Under the pieces are notes generated by a model. That model was not told the DNA's origin. It was given only the letters and a program-made list of their open reading frames with translations, and searched no databases. DNA of 64,000 bases, taken from positions 62,001 through 126,000 of the forward strand of contig NZ_JACKTL010000019.1 of the NCBI RefSeq assembly GCF_025822245.1. Direction: 5' to 3'. How positions within the stretch are numbered: position 1 is the first letter of the stretch; each line of letters opens with the position of its first letter. Below are positions 1 through 7,425 of this stretch, piece after piece. Source of the DNA: Mycolicibacterium hodleri (GTDB lineage Bacteria > Actinomycetota > Actinomycetes > Mycobacteriales > Mycobacteriaceae). The position numbers and the translations under genes were made by a program.

Positions 1-1
1 G

Positions 2-493
2 GGTGCCGGCGTGGTCACCAAGTTGGTGTTGGTCGACGTCGTCCCCCGGTTCGAGAAGGACGGCAGCGCCCGCATCCGCGACTTCATGTTCAGCGGCGTC
101 GACGGTTTCGAATCGCTGGAGCAGGCGGCCGACGCGGTCTCCGCCTACCTGCCGCACCGCGCCAAACCCCGCAGCCCCGAGGGGTTGAAGAAGAACCTGC
201 GGCTGCGCGACGGCCGATGGTACTGGCACTGGGATCCGGCGTTCCTCACCAAGCCCGCCGACGACCCGTTCGTCCGAATGGACGCACTCGAACAGGCCGC
301 GATCGACCTCCGGATTCCCATCCTGTTGATCCGTGGCAAGCTGTCCGACGTGGTGAGCACCGAAGGTGTCCAGGACTTCCTCGCCAAGGTGCCGCGCGCG
401 GAGTTCGTCGAGCTCTCCGCCGCCGGCCACACCGCCGCGGGTGACGACAACGACGCGTTCACCGACGCCGTCGTGGGATTCGTGAACCGATGA
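2..493 (+). CDS. alpha/beta hydrolase, C-terminal part (5' truncated by window edge)
   Basis: The reading frame is open from the first complete codon at position 2, so the true start lies before the window. The visible 163 residues look like the cap and C-terminal half of an alpha/beta hydrolase: a helical cap with a WYWHWDP stretch, then a beta strand IPILLIRGKLSD that carries the usual acidic position, and the terminal catalytic-histidine motif AAGHTAAGD followed by a last helix. The nucleophile elbow would be upstream and is not visible. The TGA overlaps the ATG of the next gene (ATGA), so the two are probably co-translated. The substrate cannot be told from this fragment. Confidence 0.8.
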   Translation, partial: GAGVVTKLVLVDVVPRFEKDGSARIRDFMFSGVDGFESLEQAADAVSAYLPHRAKPRSPEGLKKNLRLRDGRWYWHWDPAFLTKPADDPFVRMDALEQAAIDLRIPILLIRGKLSDVVSTEGVQDFLAKVPRAEFVELSAAGHTAAGDDNDAFTDAVVGFVNR

Positions 494-3408
494 GCGCCAC
501 CTTCCGTGTCACGGGCTTCAACTTCCTCGAGCAGCCGGAGCTGCCGGCGCCCCAGGTCGACGACGAGCGAGCCGAGGCGGTGTTGGCCACTCATTACGGC
601 CTGACCGCCAGGGTGAAATCCCTTGGCAGCAATCAGGACAAGAACTTCCTGGTCTACGACGGCGACGACCGGCTGCTCGGCGTTCTGAAGATCGCCAACA
701 CCGCCTTCACCGCCACCGAACTGGCTGCGCAGGACGCCGCGGCCGAGGCCATCGCCGCGGCGGAGCCGACGCTGCGGGTGGCGGTGCCGCTGCCCAACCT
801 GGCAGGCGAGCCGGCGACGACGGTCACCGATCTGGTGGACGGGACCGCTCACGTCCGGCTGCTGAGGTTCGTCGACGGCGGCACGCTGGTCGACAGGGGC
901 TATCTGGCACCCGCAGTCGTCGCAGGCATGGGCGAGCTCGCGGGCCGGGTCAGCCGCGCGCTGAAGGACTTTCGCCATCCTGGCCTGGACCGGGCGCTGC
1001 AATGGGACCTCCGCTACGGCCACGACGTCGTCATGGCTCTGGCCGCGCACGTCGTCGACCCGTCGGCTCGGGAACACCTGACACGCGCCGCCGCCAACGC
1101 GTGGGCGAGGATCGCGCCCCTGGCCGACGACCTACCCCGCCAGGCGGTGCATCTCGACCTGACCGACGCCAACGTCGTCGCGGGGAACGGCACCGGCCGA
1201 CCGGACGGCATCATCGACTTCGGCGACCTGTCGGACACCTGGGCGGTCTCCGAGCTCGCCGTCACCCTGTCCTCGGTGCTCAGCCATCCCGGCGCCGGCC
1301 CCACGTCGATCCTGCCCGGCGTCAAGGCCTTTCACGCGATCCGGCCGCTGAGCTCCGCCGAGGCCGACGTGCTCTGGCCGCTGCTGGTGCTCCGCACCGC
1401 AGTGCTCATCGTCAGCTGCGCCCAGCAGGTCGTGCTGGATCCCGACAACGAGTATCTGACCAACCAGTCCGACGACGAGATCCGGATGTTCGAGCGGGCG
1501 GCGTCGGTGCCGCTCGACGTGATGACGGCCGTCATCCGGGCCGAGCTCGGCCTCGCCGACGACGCGGGACCGGTGAGCGGGGCGTTGATTTCGGGTCTCG
1601 ACGCCACGACCGTGCGAACGCTCGACCTCTCCACCGTCTCCGAGGTCTTCGACGACGCCCCGGAGGACTTCGTCGCCCCGGCTTTTCAGGACGTGTTGGC
1701 GCGCAAGGAGGTCGACGGAGGCGCGAGCCTGGTCGTCACCCGGTTCGGCGAGCCCAACCTGACCCGTGCGCCACTGTTGAGCCAGGACTCGCCAGCCGTC
1801 GTGGCCACCGGTGTGTCGCTGTGGCCGGCCGCACCGGTCACGATGGTGGCGCCGTGGGCCGGTGACGTCGTCCGGTCCGAGAGCGAATTCACGCTGACCG
1901 GTGCGGATTACGAGCTGACGGTCAGCGGGGTGCCGACGGCCGACCGCGTCGAGGAGGGCGCGGAGCTGACCACCGTCGCCGCCGACCGTTGGACCACCGT
2001 GAGCGTCCGGCCCGTCGGCGCGCCGGTGGCCCCGGCCTTCACGACCGCGGAGCTGGCCCCCGGCTGGCTGGCGCTCTCGCGTGACCCGCGTCCGCTCCTG
2101 GGCCTGCCCGCCGTGCCGGGCACCAAGGCGCGCGATCTGCTGGCCCGCCGCGACCAGAGCTTCGCCCGGGTGCAGGAGCACTACTACGCCGACCCACCGC
2201 AGATCGAACGGGGCCGACGGCACTACTTGATGTCGACGGCGGGTCGGGTGTACCTCGACATGGTCAACAACGTGACGGTGCTCGGGCATGCGCATCCGCG
2301 GATCGCCGAGGTCGCCGCGCGCCAGTTGCGCCGACTGAACACGAACTCCCGCTTCAACTACGAGGCGGTCGTCGAATTCAGCGAGCGCCTGGCCGCCACC
2401 CTGCCCGAGCCCCTGGACACCGTCTTCCTGGTGAACTCCGGTTCCGAGGCAAGCGATTTGGCGCTACGCCTGGCCATCGCGGTGTCGGGGCGCCGGGACG
2501 TGATCGCCGTCGGCGAGGCATACCACGGGTGGACCTACGCGACCGACGCGGTGTCGACGTCGACGGCCGACAATCCGAATGCGCTGACCACGCGACCGGA
2601 CTGGATCCACGTGGTGGAGTCGCCCAACAGCTTTCGCGGCACCTACCGCGGCGCCGACGCCAGCCGGTACGCACCCGATGCGGTCGCCACGGTGGCCGAG
2701 ATGGTCGCGGCGGGGCGCCCGCCCGCAGGGTTCATCTGCGAGTCGGTGTACGGCAACGCCGGCGGCATGGCCTTGCCCGACGGGTACCTGGCCCAGGTGT
2801 ACGCCGCGGTCCGGGAGGCCGGCGGCTTCGCTGTCGCCGACGAGGTGCAGGTCGGGTACGGCCGCCTCGGCGAATGGTTCTGGGGCTTCGACCAACAGCA
2901 GGTGGTGCCCGACATCGTGTCGGTCGCGAAGTCGGTGGGCAACGGGTATCCGCTGGGCGCGGTGATCACCAGCCGTGCGATTGCCGAGGCGTTCAGCTCA
3001 CAGGGCTACTTCTTCTCGTCCACGGGTGGCAGCCCGCTGTCCAGCGCGATCGGCATCACCGTGCTCGACGTACTGCGGGACGAAGACCTGCAGGGCAACG
3101 CGTCCCGGGTGGGAGGCCACCTCAAGAGCCGGCTGCTGGCGCTGCGTGAGAAGCACCCCGTCATCGGCACCGTGCACGGCATGGGCCTCTACCTCGGCGT
3201 CGAGATGGTCCGCGACCCCGAGGCCCTGGAGCCGGCCACTGAGGAGACGGCGGCCATCTGCAACCGGATGCTCGAGCTCGGGGTGGTCATCCAGCCGACC
3301 GGCGACCGGCAGAACATCCTGAAGACCAAGCCGCCGCTGTGTCTCGACGTGGCAGGCGCGGACTTCTACGTCGACGCGTTGGACCGGGTGCTTACCGAGG
3401 GGTGGTGA
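490..3408 (+). CDS. fused APH-family kinase and class III PLP aminotransferase / phospho-lyase
   Basis: A 972-residue protein. Residues 1-340 are an aminoglycoside-phosphotransferase/choline-kinase-like kinase: catalytic motif HLDLTDAN (221-228) and metal-binding motif IIDFGD (241-246). Residues about 400-545 form a small beta-rich linker of unclear origin, with a lipoyl- or M23-like stretch (MVAPWAGDV). Residues about 565-970 are a class III aminotransferase: NSGSEASDLALRLA, the PLP-phosphate region, DEVQVGYGR and the Schiff-base lysine at about 814 in SVAKSVGNGYPLG. In animals the separate homologues are hydroxylysine kinase (AGPHD1) and the AGXT2L1/AGXT2L2 phospho-lyases, so one chain could phosphorylate an amino alcohol or hydroxylated amino acid and then eliminate phosphate and ammonia. 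That reaction is inferred; the substrate is unknown. The start is set by the ATGA overlap with the upstream hydrolase. Confidence 0.85.
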   Translation: MSATFRVTGFNFLEQPELPAPQVDDERAEAVLATHYGLTARVKSLGSNQDKNFLVYDGDDRLLGVLKIANTAFTATELAAQDAAAEAIAAAEPTLRVAVPLPNLAGEPATTVTDLVDGTAHVRLLRFVDGGTLVDRGYLAPAVVAGMGELAGRVSRALKDFRHPGLDRALQWDLRYGHDVVMALAAHVVDPSAREHLTRAAANAWARIAPLADDLPRQAVHLDLTDANVVAGNGTGRPDGIIDFGDLSDTWAVSELAVTLSSVLSHPGAGPTSILPGVKAFHAIRPLSSAEADVLWPLLVLRTAVLIVSCAQQVVLDPDNEYLTNQSDDEIRMFERAASVPLDVMTAVIRAELGLADDAGPVSGALISGLDATTVRTLDLSTVSEVFDDAPEDFVAPAFQDVLARKEVDGGASLVVTRFGEPNLTRAPLLSQDSPAVVATGVSLWPAAPVTMVAPWAGDVVRSESEFTLTGADYELTVSGVPTADRVEEGAELTTVAADRWTTVSVRPVGAPVAPAFTTAELAPGWLALSRDPRPLLGLPAVPGTKARDLLARRDQSFARVQEHYYADPPQIERGRRHYLMSTAGRVYLDMVNNVTVLGHAHPRIAEVAARQLRRLNTNSRFNYEAVVEFSERLAATLPEPLDTVFLVNSGSEASDLALRLAIAVSGRRDVIAVGEAYHGWTYATDAVSTSTADNPNALTTRPDWIHVVESPNSFRGTYRGADASRYAPDAVATVAEMVAAGRPPAGFICESVYGNAGGMALPDGYLAQVYAAVREAGGFAVADEVQVGYGRLGEWFWGFDQQQVVPDIVSVAKSVGNGYPLGAVITSRAIAEAFSSQGYFFSSTGGSPLSSAIGITVLDVLRDEDLQGNASRVGGHLKSRLLALREKHPVIGTVHGMGLYLGVEMVRDPEALEPATEETAAICNRMLELGVVIQPTGDRQNILKTKPPLCLDVAGADFYVDALDRVLTEGW

Positions 3409-3460
3409 GCGCGGCGACTCCGTGGTTGCCTTTCGCCGCCACCGCACGTTTCATCGAGGC

Positions 3461-3835
3461 ATGACAAACGATCCCGCCGAGCTGGTGACCGAGTTCTGCG
3501 CCCTGTGGGCCAACCCGGATCTCGAGACGATCCTGAGTTACTTCACCGAAGACGCGGTCTACCACAACATTCCGATGGCACCCGCCGAGGGCTTGGCGGC
3601 GATTCGGGCTCTACTGCCCATGATGCTCGACGGCATGGAGGGCATCGACTTCACGATTCATCGGCAGATCGCCAAGGGCAGTCTGGTGATGAACGAGCGC
3701 ACCGACGTCATGCGACGGACGAACGGCGGTCGGCTCGAACTGCCCGTGATGGGCACCTTCGAGGTCCGCGACGGGCACATCGCCGCGTGGCGGGACTACT
3801 TCGATCTGGCGACGGTGACCGCCGGCTTGGCGTAG
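3461..3835 (+). CDS. limonene-1,2-epoxide hydrolase-like protein (NTF2 fold)
   Basis: A 124-residue protein starting at ATG 3461, with a weak purine tract (GAGG) just upstream. An earlier in-frame start at 3422 would add an unlikely basic leader. The pattern of an N-terminal helix, an FTEDAVYHN segment, then DFTIHRQIAKG, MNERTDV and GHIAAWRDYFD is that of the LEH/SnoaL-like NTF2 superfamily. In limonene epoxide hydrolase the active site is an Asp-Arg-Asp triad; here the Arg-Thr-Asp of NERTD and the Asp of WRDYFD are good candidates. Mycobacterial relatives (EphG-like) hydrolyse epoxides, but this protein could also be a non-enzymatic NTF2 fold. It follows the kinase fusion by about 50 nt on the same strand. 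Confidence 0.7.
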   Translation: MTNDPAELVTEFCALWANPDLETILSYFTEDAVYHNIPMAPAEGLAAIRALLPMMLDGMEGIDFTIHRQIAKGSLVMNERTDVMRRTNGGRLELPVMGTFEVRDGHIAAWRDYFDLATVTAGLA

Positions 3836-3919
3836 CTCGGCGCCGAGTGTGGGCCCTACGGCGATCAGTGGTGGCAAAATCCGCCATGGGGCCCACGGTC
3901 GGCGCGATGGTCCGGCATT

Positions 3920-3925
3920 GATAAT
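3920..3925 (+). promoter_or_regulatory. probable -10 element of a leaderless cyclase transcript
   Basis: The hexamer GATAAT ends 6 nt before the GTG start at 3932, which is the spacing expected when transcription begins at the start codon. No Shine-Dalgarno tract precedes the GTG. This is inferred from position and sequence only. Confidence 0.4.
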
Positions 3926-3931
3926 CAACCC

Positions 3932-4711
3932 GTGTCGCTACCGATGATCGCGATCTACCTGCTGCTCGCCGTAGCCGTCGCCGAAGCCGGCGCCATCGCC
4001 GTCCTGTGGCAGCGGGTCAAGAAGCGCGACCAGGAGCTGGGTGAGTTGCAGCGCCGGCTCGACACCCGGGCCAACCTGGTGTCCGGCGGACGCGAGGCCG
4101 TCAAGACCGTGTGGCAGACCGCGAACATCTTCCGCAAGGAGGGATTCGGCGCAGCGGTCCGATCCAACATCGAGGACCTCGCCGACTGGGCGACCGTCGA
4201 ACGCCCCGACCTGGCCCGGCTGGCGCCCAACGGACGCGTCGCCATCGTGTTCTCCGACATCGAGGGGTCCACCGCACTCAACGAGCGCATCGGCGACAAG
4301 GCCTGGGTGCGCCTCATCGACCGGCACGACAAGACGGTGAGCCGCTTGGTCAAACGCCACTCCGGATACGTCGTCAAGAGTCAGGGCGACGGCTTCATGA
4401 TCGCCTTCGCCCGGCCCGAGCAGGCGGTGTGGTGCAGCATGGATCTGCAGCGCGAACTCGCCAAGCGGCCCAACGGGATTCGGGTCCGCATCGGCATTCA
4501 CGCGGGCAAGTCGGTGCGCCGAGGCGACGACCTGTTCGGCCGCAACGTGGCCATGGCGGCCAGGGTGGCGGCGGCGGCCGAGGGCGGTGAGATCCTGATC
4601 AGCGAGTCGGTGCGCGATGCCCTCGGCGACGACGTCACCGTCGACGAGGGCAGGGACGTCGAACTCAAGGGGTTCAACGGCACTCACCGGCTGTACGCGG
4701 TGACCGCCTGA
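3932..4711 (+). CDS. membrane-anchored class III adenylate/guanylate cyclase
   Basis: A 259-residue protein with a GTG start. One hydrophobic segment near residues 4-22 (Ile/Leu/Ala-rich, then RVKKRD) anchors it with the catalytic domain in the cytosol. A linker of about 70 residues precedes the class III cyclase domain. The two metal-binding aspartates are visible in FSDIEGST (D109) and QGDGFM (D153), and the transition-state Asn/Arg region appears as [10 protein letters not shown]. It makes a cyclic nucleotide, probably cAMP, from NTP as a homodimer; the nucleotide preference is inferred. Fragments of a similar cyclase lie near Rv1119c-Rv1120c in M. tuberculosis, whereas this copy looks complete. 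Confidence 0.85.
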   Translation: MSLPMIAIYLLLAVAVAEAGAIAVLWQRVKKRDQELGELQRRLDTRANLVSGGREAVKTVWQTANIFRKEGFGAAVRSNIEDLADWATVERPDLARLAPNGRVAIVFSDIEGSTALNERIGDKAWVRLIDRHDKTVSRLVKRHSGYVVKSQGDGFMIAFARPEQAVWCSMDLQRELAKRPNGIRVRIGIHAGKSVRRGDDLFGRNVAMAARVAAAAEGGEILISESVRDALGDDVTVDEGRDVELKGFNGTHRLYAVTA

Positions 4712-4716
4712 GCCGC

Positions 4717-4878
4717 CTACTCCTTCGCGTCGGACTCCGCCAGCCGCTGGTGCAGCTTCGCCCTGATGTCGTCGGGCGTATAGGCATTTCGCTTGCGCTG
4801 ATCCCGCGCGACCAAGGCGCCGCCGGCCACCACCCCGGCAACACCGGCCAGTCCGATCCACTTCCAGATGCCTCGCAT
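4717..4878 (-). CDS. small single-pass membrane protein (53 aa)
   Basis: A short minus-strand frame from ATG at 4878 to TAG at 4717. It begins MRGIWKWIGLAGVAGVVAGG, a clear hydrophobic membrane segment, followed by a basic stretch (ARDQRKRN) and a soluble tail YTPDDIRAKLHQRL ending in DAKE. The hydrophobic segment followed by positive charges predicts one membrane helix with a cytosolic C-terminus. A start 15 nt upstream (4893) is also possible. It lies convergent with the cyclase and fills the gap between two plus-strand genes. The protein-like composition of this frame supports a real gene. Function unknown. Confidence 0.65.
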   Translation of the reverse strand: MRGIWKWIGLAGVAGVVAGGALVARDQRKRNAYTPDDIRAKLHQRLAESDAKE

Positions 4879-4939
4879 CGCCCCAGTCTGCATGAGAGCC
4901 CCGGGTCGCTTCGCTCATGCCCACCGAACCTAAGCTGCC

Positions 4940-5635
4940 ATGGTGAATGCGAACACGGTGACGCTCGAACACGCGCTGGCCGAAACGCGAACCGGGGACA
5001 TCTGGCTGTTCCGCGGCGAGTCGGGTCCCGACCGCGCGATCCAGACCATGACCAACGCCCCCGTCAACCACGTCGGCATGACGGTGGCCGTCGACGATCT
5101 GCCGCCGCTGATCTGGCACGCCGAACTCGGCGACAAGCTGGAATGCCTCTGGAGCGGCGGCCATCACCGCGGCGTGCAGCTCAACGATCTGCGGCAGGCG
5201 GTCGAGCGGTGGATGCTCACCTACGGCCAGCGATGCTGGCTGCGCCAGATGACCCCCTACGCCACCCGTCAGCAGGAAGACGACCTGCTGCGGGTGATCG
5301 CCCGGATGGACGGCACCGCGTTCCCGACGACCGCCAAACTCACCGCGCGATGGTTCCGCGGTCGGCTGCCCACGTTGCACGACTGGACGAAGGGCATTCC
5401 GATTCTGGACGACCGGGTTCAGCACCTCACCGGGCGCAAACGGGAGCGCCGCCGCAAGGTGGGTCTGGAGACCGCATACTGCGCCGAGACCGTCGCCGTC
5501 ACCTACCAGGAGATGGGGCTACTGGCCACCGACAAGGACACCAACTGGTTCGATCCCGGCAAGTTCTGGAGCGGTGACACCCTCCCCCTCGCCCCGGGCT
5601 ACGACCTGAGTGACGAGATCTCCGTCGTCCTCTGA
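4940..5635 (+). CDS. permuted papain-fold (YiiX/NlpC-like) hydrolase family protein
   Basis: A 231-residue protein with no signal peptide. The N-terminal segment TGDIWLFRG, then NHVGMTV with a histidine after a strand, and the later YCAETVAVTYQEMG with a cysteine at the start of a helix have the order (His first, Cys late) seen in circularly permuted NlpC/P60-type papain-fold proteins such as YiiX. These are thiol hydrolases acting on lipids, peptides or amide bonds. Between them is a helical region with WFRGRLPTLHDW. The catalytic assignment is inference from the motif order. It stands alone on the plus strand, 29 nt before a lipoprotein gene, and could be co-transcribed with it. Confidence 0.55.
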   Translation: MVNANTVTLEHALAETRTGDIWLFRGESGPDRAIQTMTNAPVNHVGMTVAVDDLPPLIWHAELGDKLECLWSGGHHRGVQLNDLRQAVERWMLTYGQRCWLRQMTPYATRQQEDDLLRVIARMDGTAFPTTAKLTARWFRGRLPTLHDWTKGIPILDDRVQHLTGRKRERRRKVGLETAYCAETVAVTYQEMGLLATDKDTNWFDPGKFWSGDTLPLAPGYDLSDEISVVL

Positions 5636-5664
5636 ACCTCGGCTGGGTACCGTAGCGTCGAGGC

Positions 5665-5922
5665 ATGTACCGAACCGTCGCGGTCTTGGCCGCCATAGGT
5701 GTCGCCCTCGCGGGTTGCGCGGGGATCGGCGACGCGTCCACCACGTGCCATGACTTCACCGGCATGAGTCGAGACACCCGCAGTGCCACCGTCGCGAACG
5801 TCCTCAAGGCGCGCAACGGCCGCAACGCCTCCACCTCCGACGTCGCGACGCGCGTCGCGGCCACCCTCGAGTTCTGCGGCAAGGACGCCAACCGCGACAA
5901 GACCGTCGGCGACCTCAGCTGA
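5665..5922 (+). CDS. small lipoprotein, HdeA-like
   Basis: An 85-residue protein with a lipoprotein signal: MYRTVAVLAAIGVALAGC, where the Cys after LAG (residue 18) would be diacylated by Lgt and cleaved by LspA. The mature part has two further cysteines (TCHDF and EFCGKD) about 44 residues apart, likely forming a disulfide, and a helical middle (RSATVANVLKARNG). This Cys-helix-Cys layout resembles small periplasmic acid-stress chaperones of the HdeA type, but the match is only by layout. The gene overlaps the end of the opposing molybdenum-hydroxylase operon by 8 nt. Confidence 0.65.
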   Translation: MYRTVAVLAAIGVALAGCAGIGDASTTCHDFTGMSRDTRSATVANVLKARNGRNASTSDVATRVAATLEFCGKDANRDKTVGDLS

Positions 5923-6901
5923 CCCGCAGGGCCGTCGACAGCGCACGCACCACCGAGTGCCGACCCAGGTCGACCTTGAACCCGTTCTGGCCCAACGGTT
6001 CGGCGTCCGCCATGATCCGCTTCGCGGCGCGCCGGAAGACGGCGTCGGTCGGCGACTGACCGATCAGCAGGGCGTCGGCCTCCGCCACGCGCCACGGCAT
6101 CGGGGCGACCCCGCCGAGCGCCACGGCCGCGGCGGTGACGACCCCGTCCTCGACGCGCAACCCGGCTGCGACGGACACCAGCGCGAAGGCGTAGCTGTGC
6201 CGGTCGCGGACCTTGAGGTACCAGGAATGCTCGGCGAACGGCGACGGCGGCAGCTCGATCCCGACGATCAACTCCGCAGCGCGCAGGGTGTTGTCCCGAT
6301 GAGGCTCGTCTCCGGGCAGCCGGAAGAACTCCGAGATCGACACCTCGCGGCGGCCGTCGGGTCCGTGCACGTGCACGACGGCGTCCAGGATGGCCAGGGC
6401 GACGGCCATGTCGGACGGATGGATCGCGACGCAGGACTCGCTGGCCCCGAAGATGGCGTGCTCGCGGTTGAAGCCGTCCCTGGCCGCGCATCCCGAGCCG
6501 GGATTGCGCTTGTTGCACTGCGCGAACGCGGTTTCCATGAAGTACGGGCACCGGGTCCGCTGCATCAGGTTTCCGCCGACGGTCGCCATGTTGCGAAGTT
6601 GGGTCGTCGCTCCCGACAGGATCGCTTGCGACAGAACGGGATACCGAGACCTGATCAACGGGTGGTTGGCCAGCGCGCTGTTGGTGACGCCCGACCCGAT
6701 GAGGACGCCGCCCGATTCGGTGGCGGTCACGTCGCGCAGTCCCAGGCGGCGGACGTCGACGAGCGCTGCCGGTTCCTCGACGCCACCCTTCATCAGGTCA
6801 AGCAGATTCGTTCCACCGGCGTAGAACTTCCCGCCCGTCGCGACGACGCGGTCGACGGCGCCCTCGACGGTGGTGGCGTGCTCGAACTCGAAGGTCTTCA
6901 C
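5915..6901 (-). CDS. molybdenum hydroxylase FAD-binding subunit with extra Fe-S cluster
   Basis: A 328-residue subunit of the xanthine dehydrogenase/CO dehydrogenase family (medium subunit). The FAD site appears as YAGGTNLLDL and TTQLRNMATVGGNL. After it comes an insertion with four cysteines (QRTRC, AQC, GSGC, ESC), as in PaoB/YagS, where the insertion binds a [4Fe-4S] cluster. The GTG at 6901 overlaps the TGA of the 2Fe-2S gene, which fixes the start; the longer open frame upstream is a shadow. The subunit passes electrons from the Mo site via the Fe-S clusters to FAD. The four-Cys insertion points to an aldehyde oxidoreductase of the PaoABC type rather than a classical CO dehydrogenase. 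Confidence 0.88.
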   Translation of the reverse strand: MKTFEFEHATTVEGAVDRVVATGGKFYAGGTNLLDLMKGGVEEPAALVDVRRLGLRDVTATESGGVLIGSGVTNSALANHPLIRSRYPVLSQAILSGATTQLRNMATVGGNLMQRTRCPYFMETAFAQCNKRNPGSGCAARDGFNREHAIFGASESCVAIHPSDMAVALAILDAVVHVHGPDGRREVSISEFFRLPGDEPHRDNTLRAAELIVGIELPPSPFAEHSWYLKVRDRHSYAFALVSVAAGLRVEDGVVTAAAVALGGVAPMPWRVAEADALLIGQSPTDAVFRRAAKRIMADAEPLGQNGFKVDLGRHSVVRALSTALRVS

Positions 6902-7425
6902 TTCTGCTCCTTCACCACGCCCGCGATGGCCTCGACGATGTTCGCATAGGCGCCGCAGCGGCAGATGTTGCCGGCCATGCGCTCGCGAATCTCGCTGTCG
7001 GACAACGTGTCCGGACCGTGGCACACCGTGGCTCGGCCCGCCTCGAAGGACGCCGTGGACAGGTCGCCCCTGGCGTGCTCGTGCAGCATGGCGTGCGCCG
7101 AGGAGATCTGGCCCGAGGTGCAGAAGCCGCATTGAAAACCGTCGCAGTCGACGAACGCTTGCTGCAGAGGATGCAGTTGGTCGCCGTCGGCGATGCCCTC
7201 GACGGTCAGAACGTCGCCGCCGTCGACCGACGCGGCCAGGGTCAAGCAGCTGACCACGCGCTCGCCGTCGACGGCGACGGTGCAGGCGCCGCAGAGACCG
7301 TGGTCGCAGCCCTTCTTGGTGCCGGTGAGGTGCAACGTCTCGCGAAGCAGGTCGAGAAGCGTCGACCGGACGTCGGCGGACACGGTGTGCGAGGTGCCGT
7401 TCACGGTGAGGGTGACGTCTCTCAT
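6898..7425 (-). CDS. molybdenum hydroxylase 2Fe-2S subunit
   Basis: A 175-residue small subunit with two [2Fe-2S] domains. The N-terminal plant-ferredoxin-type cluster is bound by GCDHGLCGAC plus a later Cys in VVSCLTL; the C-terminal helical cluster is bound by QCGFC and ICRCGAY. No twin-arginine signal is present, so the complex is probably cytosolic, unlike PaoA, which is exported. Its ATG overlaps the TGA of the large-subunit gene, and its own TGA overlaps the GTG of the FAD subunit, so all three are translationally coupled. Confidence 0.92.
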   Translation of the reverse strand: MRDVTLTVNGTSHTVSADVRSTLLDLLRETLHLTGTKKGCDHGLCGACTVAVDGERVVSCLTLAASVDGGDVLTVEGIADGDQLHPLQQAFVDCDGFQCGFCTSGQISSAHAMLHEHARGDLSTASFEAGRATVCHGPDTLSDSEIRERMAGNICRCGAYANIVEAIAGVVKEQK

